Shown piece after piece: positions 57,259-64,000 of a DNA stretch of 64,000 nt. The stretch is from Cladopsammia gracilis (taxonomy: Eukaryota; Cnidaria; Anthozoa; Scleractinia; Dendrophylliidae): the NCBI GenBank assembly GCA_022457155.1, contig JAJGOT010000123.1, positions 202,001-266,000 of the forward strand, given 5' to 3'. The translations under genes and the position numbers were made by a program. The notes below the pieces were generated by a model. The model was not told the DNA's origin, made no database searches, and saw nothing but the letters and a program-made list of their open reading frames with translations. The stretch's first letter is position 1. The number at the start of each line of letters is the position of its first letter.

Positions 57259-59552
57259 TGCTAGTTGCTTTTATCCTGGTTTAGTTTAAATGCCGTTTCT
57301 TCTCGACCGAGAGAAACGATGGCAAAGAAGAAGTTTGCCCTGATTTCTCCCGCTTTCTTGCCTTATTTCTGCGAACAAATCATTTCAGAAATTGAGCTTC
57401 GTATTTTAACCAAAACGTTTACATTATAGTGAGTGCTTCCGGAAGTAAGAAATAAACGGACGAAGCGTTTTGTCAAAGTCCTGTCGCGTTTTGGCGGTTT
57501 CTCCTAGCTACCCGTTTTCTTGAATGGTGCTATATTGATTTCGTCAAATGTTAGGTGACCAGTTTTATCACAACAAAGTTTACGTTAAAAAGTAGTTTCG
57601 TTATATATTTAAACTTCTTATCAATCTGCACTTAATATTTTCGCGGGGAAACGAAAAATAATTAAAGCTTCATCTTTATCTTCCGTTAGTCCTTTGATTA
57701 TTGAATGCACTTGCAAAAACAACCATCCTTATTTCATGATCATGAAATACGTAATCGTAAGATACGACTTTTGTCTTGTGCTATCATTACAACAGTTTAT
57801 TTAATCGCTTGAAGTCGTATTTCTCGATCTCATAAAAGGAACACTAACTTGTCCTTCACCGATCGAAAAGTAATTGTTTAGTTTGTCAGTAAATGATCAG
57901 TCAGGAATATCAAACAGTCGTATGTTCTTGCATTGGGAAAACAAAAAATCACAGACATCGTTTAGAATAACTTTGAATCTTACCTTTTAAGGCGGATTTA
58001 AGTAAAATTTATCTTCAATTCCTGTTACGTTATCACTGCGTTAAAATTCTCCTCCATTTCGCCGTATCGCGTATAACATTTCTTCCCTGAAACTACAAGC
58101 CAGCAAATAATTAATTCTTTTGTTAACAAAAATGCGAGCTTGAGATTGGCGCATGCGTGTTTCGCAGGCCACGTATGTAATCAAATAAGGCACTGTTTGC
58201 GCATGCTCATTGCCCTTTTCTGTGATGTTGCTGGTAATGTAATTAGAGAACTCTTGAAATTTCTGGTAGTGTCACGGCAAGTGACAAAAACCGGACGCGC
58301 AACATCAATTGCATTTGACTGGCTTACTTCTTTGCACTGATACGGCTTTTTTGCTTCATACTGGCTTTCCGTTTGATTACTCGGGTTTGACGCATTTGGT
58401 TGACCGAAATTTCTGAAATAAGGATGAGTTCATATGGTCTGGGAAATCCGGCGAAAAGAAATACTTCTTCTAATCCTTATGGTTATCTCAATGACTAAAG
58501 CCATCATCAGCTATCTTTTAAATACTCCTTCAGTTAAGGCAGCTTGACATAACGGAAAGGACTAGAATTTAAGAGACAGGAGTTAGTGAGTATGTTGTAA
58601 GAAATTTCAGTGCACGACATCTGTCTGAACTTTATGAAAATTTTTGCAGAAACAGGTTTCGAGTTTCACAATGTCAAGAACCACGATTTTTTCTTCTTGT
58701 TTTAATTCCCTCCAAGTCTGGCATTTGGGACTTTTATTAACAACAATCGGCGAGAACGAAATTAGTGAATCTCCCGTCACAATTTAAACTGTTCAGTCAA
58801 ATTTGATATGTTTGTTTGCCCTGAGCAAAGATCAGCTGATCATATTAAGCAAAAACAGGCAGTGCTTATGTTATTTGTAATAACCGTCTTTAACCAACAG
58901 GTTTTCTATTTAGCGATCTCGTACATAGTCTGAAGTGTCAGCCGCCTTCTCGTCCTAACCACATTCCCCCCCCCCCCCCCCACCCTTGCCCCCCCTCCAC
59001 CACCACCACCCTCTGGGCGCTGGCGAGAGAGATCTCTCGCCGGTGCCCATAGGGGATACGGCGATAATTAAAGCGGCTGACATTTCAAAATATCTGATAC
59101 ACTGATACACTGACTGATGAGAATATTGGAAATGAAAAATTTTACTCCTAGATCTAGAATCAAATATTTTTTGGTTTGAAATCATAATTTTTGATTTTGT
59201 GGAAGAGATCCTTAACCCCTTTTCAGACCGCGGGGGGGGGGGGGGGGGAAGGGGGGAGGAGGGGGACTGGGGGTGGATTTACAACTTCAGAAACATTTAA
59301 CCAATATCCACTAAATATCCACTAAATTAGTGACTTTTTCTGAAAATTATCTAGAAACATTTCGATGTGACACCTTTAATTTTTGTCTATGATATGTGAC
59401 ATTTCCATGTCAACCATATTTACCTTACGTAAGACCATTTTAGCATTTTGCTTTTGATTTTAATTAATTTTGACTCAATTGTGGCGCTTTCTTAAACGAT
59501 GAAAATCCAAGATAACGGCCACTTGGAATGATGATGCAATATAAAACAGTAA

Positions 59553-59736
59553 GGCATTAACCGAAGGAACGAACGCTGAACACAGTTTTGTATCATAAGG
59601 CATTAACCGAAGGAACGAACGCTGAACACAGTTTTGTATCATAAGGCATTAACCGAAGGAACGAACGCTGAGCACTGTTTTGTATCATAAGGCATTAACC
59701 GAAGGAACGAACGCTGAACACAGTTTTGTATCATAC
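59553..59736. repeat. 46-bp tandem repeat, four units
   Basis: Units of ggcattaaccgaaggaacga plus the remainder start at 59553, 59599, 59645 and 59691 with almost no divergence. Confidence 0.95.
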
Positions 59737-59877
59737 ACTATATATGTCATATATTATTTTTATCTTATGTTTACAAGTGCGCTGTCTACATGTCATGTAT
59801 TAGCCAATCATTTATAACCATGTAATTTTCAAATTTGAGGAGCCGTTACAATATTTTCTTTCAGTATAGCCCTGGCC

Positions 59878-59910
59878 CTGAGGAAGACTAGTACAATTAG
59901 TCGAAATATT
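59878..59910 (+). ncRNA. Hammerhead-like ribozyme core candidate
   Basis: CTGAGGA (59878-59884) is followed by a GACTA...TAGTC stem and then GAAA (59903-59906). This is the order of the hammerhead core, with one unpaired A at the base of stem II. Such motifs are known from Penelope-like retroelements. It may be a degraded element end rather than an active ribozyme. Confidence 0.35.
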
Positions 59911-60691
59911 GGCCATTAATAAATCTGCCCTTTGCCGTAGTGCCAGCCTTGTATTCAGTTTTGTATAAAACATTACTTCTACATCACACGGGAATCTTTT
60001 ACTCGATCACCAGCTTTCATTTGAAGGGAAACACGTGACTTAAGCTAGAATTTACCACAGACGCAAAAGTTTGAATAACATTTCCACCCACTTGTGTTAA
60101 ATTCATGTTCATGTACTCATGTTTGAAAAATCTCAGATTTTATTTCATACTTTTTAAATATTCCAGTATTAAAGTTGTTTTAATTAAAGTAATATTAAAG
60201 AAAAACAATAATTAGTTTTTTCTTCTTTGTGTGAAACGAAGTATTATTTTTTAATGGGTGTCTATGGCATTTTCTTTCAAAATATGTGCAAAGACAGCCA
60301 GGTAAATTCATGTCTATTGGTAGCCTAGCCTGTAAAGCAGTGCGTATTTGGGAAGCGAACAAGCGCTGAGTTTTAAAAACCGCGGACTGAGGCGAGTCAA
60401 AAACGCAACCGAGGGTGCGGTAGTCAGGCTGGACGTTTTGCAAAACCGAAATGACGACCAAACGCTAAATTCAGCACTCGCTTGCAAAAAAAAAGCCCAA
60501 ACCGCAGGCTAGACTATTGGCATTTACCAAATATACGTCAATAAAGTGTTGTATATCATTTTTCAAAATTAACTGATTGGTTTTTGGAGCTATTACGCTT
60601 AATCTACAGTTCTGTCAGCCACGTTCCGTACATGATGACGAGTTATGGAAACTTAGTGTGTCCCTTACATAAAATTTTGTAATTGTTTTCA

Positions 60692-60965
60692 GTAAACATC
60701 CCAAATTATTTCAGAGAGCATTAACAAATTTGCTATCAGTTAGTGTGGTTAACAATTTTCTGATGTGAAATTTACATGGCAAAAGTTTTAATGCTCTTTT
60801 AAGAAGCTGAAATAATTCAGTGTCAGTAAACATCTGAAATCAGTTCAGAGAGCATTAACAAATTTTCTAACACTTACTGTGGTTAACATTTTTCTGATGT
60901 GAAATTTAGATGGCAAAAGTTTTAATGCCCTTTTAAAGTGTAAGATAAAGAAACTGAAATAATTC
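60692..60965. repeat. 134-bp tandem duplication
   Basis: The block agagagcattaacaaattt recurs at 60713 and 60847. Both copies continue with ttctgatgtgaaattta and ggcaaaagttttaatgc. Confidence 0.85.
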
Positions 60966-61205
60966 GGTATCATTTAAACTAAGCAAGGATTGTTTTTATC
61001 CAAAAATAGAAAAACCAAATTAAAAATACCACGACCAAAAGCCAAGAGATTTCTCACGTCTCGCTCGAACACCCTTTTCTTATTTGAAAAAGTAGACGTG
61101 AAAATTTACAAAACGTTTCACAGCCTTGATCAAAATACTTCATTCTGCCGTTTACACAATGTGATGTCGATAATATCGCGCGAAAGCCAAAATATACGTC
61201 ATGTA

Positions 61206-61567
61206 CTATCCCGAGTAATATGACCCCTGATCTGCAGCATTTTGGTATTGTTGTTGGTTTGAATAATAGCTGTCTTGTCCAGCCGCATACTGCGCCTGCG
61301 ATGCCCCATACTGCTGGTCAGCGGCGTTGTTATAATACGCATTATATCCCGGTGTGTTGTAGTAACTTCCTTGAGGGTCGCTCTGTTGATCCATGTAAGC
61401 CGCCGCGTTCTGACCTTGATATTCGCTTGGGGCTGGGGCTGGGACTGGGGCTGCTTGGTAACCGTACGATGCCTGGTTACTCAGTTGATTGTTGGATGAG
61501 TAACTCACTGCTTCGCTCCCTGCGGCTGCGCCCGCAATTTGGTTCATTTGAGCAGCAGCAGGAACCT
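61206..61567 (-). CDS. Upstream gene, last exon: Tyr/Gln/Asn/Ala-rich C-terminus
   Basis: The exon is 362 nt, entered in phase 1 through ctcag, with stop TAG at 61206-61208. It encodes VPAAAQMNQIAGAAAG, then SYGYQAAPVPAPAPSEYQGQ, GYNAYYNNAADQQYGASQAQ and QDSYYSNQQQYQNAADQG. The Tyr/Gln/Asn-rich, cysteine-free tail resembles prion-like or adhesive low-complexity regions. Function is unknown. Confidence 0.8.
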
Positions 61568-61647
61568 CTGAGGAAAAACAACATTGAAATTTATGTAACG
61601 TCATTGATTACCGTATTCTGTATCGTCCAACATCAGAACTGATAAAT

Positions 61648-61799
61648 AACCAATAGACTTTTTTACCGATACGGCAGCCATATTGATTTTGCCCGCAGAC
61701 ATCGGCCATAATGATCATTGAAACTAATACATTCCTTTGTTAACAATTAATTTCAATGTTCATTATGGCTGCCGTGTCGGGAAAAATGTCTATTGTCCA
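61648..61799. mobile_element. Short MITE with ~28-bp inverted ends
   Basis: The segments aatagacttttttaccgata and cggcagccat on the left are inverted in atggctgccg and tgtcgggaaaaatgtctatt on the right. It lies just upstream of the last exon of the upstream gene. Confidence 0.7.
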
Positions 61800-62240
61800 T
61801 TTTATTGGCATGTATTTTATATCAATAAATATGAAAATTATTTTTTATTCACATGCAGATAAAACTCATATTCATATGAAAGATAATGCACCTCGCTTTG
61901 ATAACGAGGCAAAAAGCAACTGGAAAATTGCCTGTTATTAGAGATTTATCATCACATGGTTCGGAACCATTCCGAACCGAAACGGAAGACACATAGAAAT
62001 TGCGATCCCGTCTCCAATGCGGACTAGAACCACTGAGGAGGTAACAAAACCCTGGCTGTGAGCACCTTCAGTGTCATACATTCATTTATGGGTGGGGGAG
62101 ATGAGATTAACAAAGAGCCGATGGCGGGTGCCTGACGCGCCTTTATAAAATGACGTCTGATCTAATTCTTATAAGTGTATGTAAAGCAAAATGAGACGCA
62201 TGACGTCATCACAAAAATCAAAAGATCATTGTAAGTTTAC

Positions 62241-62643
62241 CGTTGGTCCTGTTAAGGGTCTCATTTGCCAAACCAAACCATGATTCCGTAGTTGAAATAT
62301 TGTGGTTCTCATTAATCTCTGTTGTGGTGAGCTGATGCACGGCTTGGCCGGCTGCCTGACCTGGAGCCTGGGTCTGGCCGGGATCAATAGTGGTCTGGGT
62401 AGCCGGAAACCAGCCTGTTGCGCCTTCCACTGGTGGCTGGGTGGGCTGTACTCCCTGGGACGGTTGTGGTACTGGCTGAGGTCCGAGAGGCGGGGTCCCA
62501 CCTGCTGGGTACGTTATTCCAACAGATGTAGATGTTGCTACAACTCCTGTCTGTGCCGGTACAACAGGTTGTACAGCAGGGTACGTTATTCCAACAGATG
62601 TAGTTGTTGCTACAACTATTCCTGGCTGTGCCGGTACTACAGA
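62241..62643 (-). CDS. Upstream gene, penultimate exon: Val/Pro/Thr repeat region
   Basis: The exon is 403 nt, phase 0 to 1. The acceptor ccttaag at 62644 was chosen because it restores phase with the preceding exon. A second AG 7 nt further downstream would break the frame. It contains two near-repeats of V-x-ATTTSVGITYPA, then PPLGPQPVPQPSQGVQPTQP and GQAAGQAVHQL, and sequons NIS, NET and NRT. It has no recognised domain. Confidence 0.75.
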
Positions 62644-63052
62644 CTTAAGGATATTTTAAAATTGATTTCAGTTATTCTTACTTCTCAAGTAATTGCGACT
62701 CAATTGTACCAAGGGAGAGTAAAATTGGAATTGGAGTTATTAAGTGGCAATGCGATATTTTATGTTGTTAACAGATTTAGGATAATAGTAAAGTCTCCAT
62801 TGGGCCAGACTAGATTTGAACCATCAACCATCAGATCAAAAGAAGAAAAGAACAAGGACGGCATCTTAATAGCATTACGTCCCAGGGGCAGTACTCGGAT
62901 TTGAAACTTACCGTGAGGTGCGGACGATTTTCAGTTTTTGGGTGCCATCCGATTGATAAATAAAAAATGATGTTTTGCTTCCGATTTATAAAGGTTTAAA
63001 ATGTGTTATGCAATTCGTCACGTTATTTCAGATAAACCGTAAAAATAAACAA

Positions 63053-63237
63053 AATAGCTCATTTTCGAGTTGCTCTTAGCCCCCTTTTCAAACCGAGGCT
63101 ATTAAGTGCATAATCATTCATATGAAAATGAGACAGTTTTCTTTCACATGCAAATAAAACTTATATCCATATGAATAGTTTTGCACTTAGCCTCGTTTTG
63201 AAAAGGAGACTAAGAGCAACTCGAAAATGGGCTATTG
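63053..63237. mobile_element. 184-bp MITE, copy 2
   Basis: The ends are aatagctcattttcgagttg and caactcgaaaatgggctatt, with an internal cttatatccatatgaat shared with copy 1. It lies between two exons of the upstream gene. Confidence 0.8.
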
Positions 63238-63517
63238 AACCAGTTGAAAGTTATTCTGGCATTATAAATGTTTATAAGCCGATTTAATGGAACTAATAGC
63301 GAATACAATATTTTGTGGTTTGCCGCTATTCAGGGGTGCCCCTGAGATGGCCGCTCCATACATTTCTTACTAAAAATGTTTAATACTCGTTCGCCTATAA
63401 CTCTTAAATGAAATGCTTTTGCGCTTTAAAATTTGGCGCAGATGTGTAGTTTTAAAATCTCTACAATGTCGATAAACATTTTGGAATCGAAATCTGTCCT
63501 GCTGTTGTTTAATGCTT

Positions 63518-63606
63518 AATGAATGAACGAATGAATGAATGAATGAGTGAGTGAGTGAGTGAGTGAGTGAGTGAATGAATGAATGAATGAATGAATGAAT
63601 GAATGA
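63518..63606. repeat. (gaat)n/(gagt)n microsatellite
   Basis: Tandem gaat units flank an inner block of gagt units, near the penultimate intron end of the upstream gene. Confidence 0.92.
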
Positions 63607-63690
63607 ACGGCGCATCAGTGCATTAATGTTAGGAAGTTATTCATACCTTTACCGTTTAAAAATAATAACAACAAAATTAATGAATCTCAC

Positions 63691-64000
63691 CTGTCCAGGC
63701 AAAACCACTGGTTGAGAAGCAGACGCGACCACGACTGACGATCCTAATCCCGGAGTCGTCTGAACCACAGCCCCACCAGCTCCTGGCTGTACTATAGCTG
63801 GACTCACCTGAGGTACCACAGCGACACCAGCACTTGCAGAAGGGGCTGGTGTGTAAGATTGCACAGGCAATGTGACCACAGTCGTGGCTGGCGGCTGAGT
63901 CGACGTGGGTGACGGTAAGATAGCAGAGGAGCTGGCAGGAACCGTCAAGTTTGAACTAGGTGATTCAACAGCTGGGCTTCCTGTGGCAGCCGGTTGGATA
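63691..64000 (-). CDS. Upstream gene, partial exon: Pro/Val/Ser/Thr-rich (5' end outside window)
   Basis: The frame is open from the window edge to a gtgaga donor, ending in phase 0 (LPGQ). It encodes SPAVESPSSNLTVPASSSAI, PPATTVVTLPVQSYTPAPSA and VVPQVSPAIVQPGAGG. No cysteine or domain. It is part of a second gene, head-to-tail with the giant matrix gene and of similar spacer-like composition. The true start and the N-terminal domains lie beyond 64000. Confidence 0.78.

Larger units (their letters stand above)
57259..61205. other. Intergenic region between the two minus-strand genes
   Basis: About 3.9 kb holding the promoter of the giant gene (next to 57259) and the 3' end of the upstream gene. 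I see no convincing TATA box. It contains poly-C and poly-G runs (58969, 59230), a 46-bp tandem, a hammerhead-like motif and a 134-bp duplication. Confidence 0.55.
62644..63690. other. Intron of the upstream gene
   Basis: It holds MITE copy 2 (63053-63237) and a (gaat)n/(gagt)n microsatellite at 63518-63606. No coding segment was found. Confidence 0.6.

Overview
The window looks like nuclear DNA of an anthozoan cnidarian, most likely a stony coral. This is inferred from the module set (ShKT, TSP1, VWA, GYGEC/WSC-like, LamG, PA14), from short phase-1 exons separated by AT-rich introns, and from dense MITE, tRNA-SINE and minisatellite families. All recognisable coding sequence is on the minus strand. 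No CRISPR, rRNA or bacterial-type operon is present.

One gene fills about 57 kb. I assembled it by hand from GT-AG sites and reading phase. It starts at a signal-peptide ATG (57258) and stops at 560, with 65 exons. The joined exons total 13641 nt, an open frame of about 4546 aa. N- to C-terminal order: signal peptide; five ShKT domains interleaved with a 400-codon linker exon, an Asp/Glu/Lys-rich exon and several mini-exons; a VWC domain; a fibronectin type II domain; 20 TSP1 repeats; a cysteine-rich GYGEC (WSC-like) module; 8 TSP1; a second GYGEC module; 4 TSP1; VWA-1; a Pro mini-exon; the 33rd TSP1; VWA-2; a 373-codon Pro/Gln/Asn-glycosylation-rich exon; VWA-3 in three exons; a Pro/Gln/Ala linker; LamG; PA14. 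No transmembrane segment is evident, so a secreted matrix or adhesive protein is inferred, comparable in style to coral skeletal-matrix coadhesins. The exact role is unknown.

A second minus-strand gene lies upstream. Its last three exons (64000 to 61206) encode a low-complexity Pro/Val/Thr/Gln chain ending in a Tyr/Gln/Asn/Ala-rich tail. Its 5' part is outside the window. The two genes are head-to-tail with about 3.9 kb between them.

The introns carry most of the rest: a 24-bp minisatellite that looks like an amplified tRNA A-box, tRNA-derived SINE heads, a ~106-bp tandem family in several introns, near-perfect foldback palindromes (2.9 and 46.4-46.8 kb), a ~184-bp MITE family, and simple repeats. 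Coordinates come from manual reading. Exon ends should be good to the base where GT-AG and phase agree; transcript data were not available.
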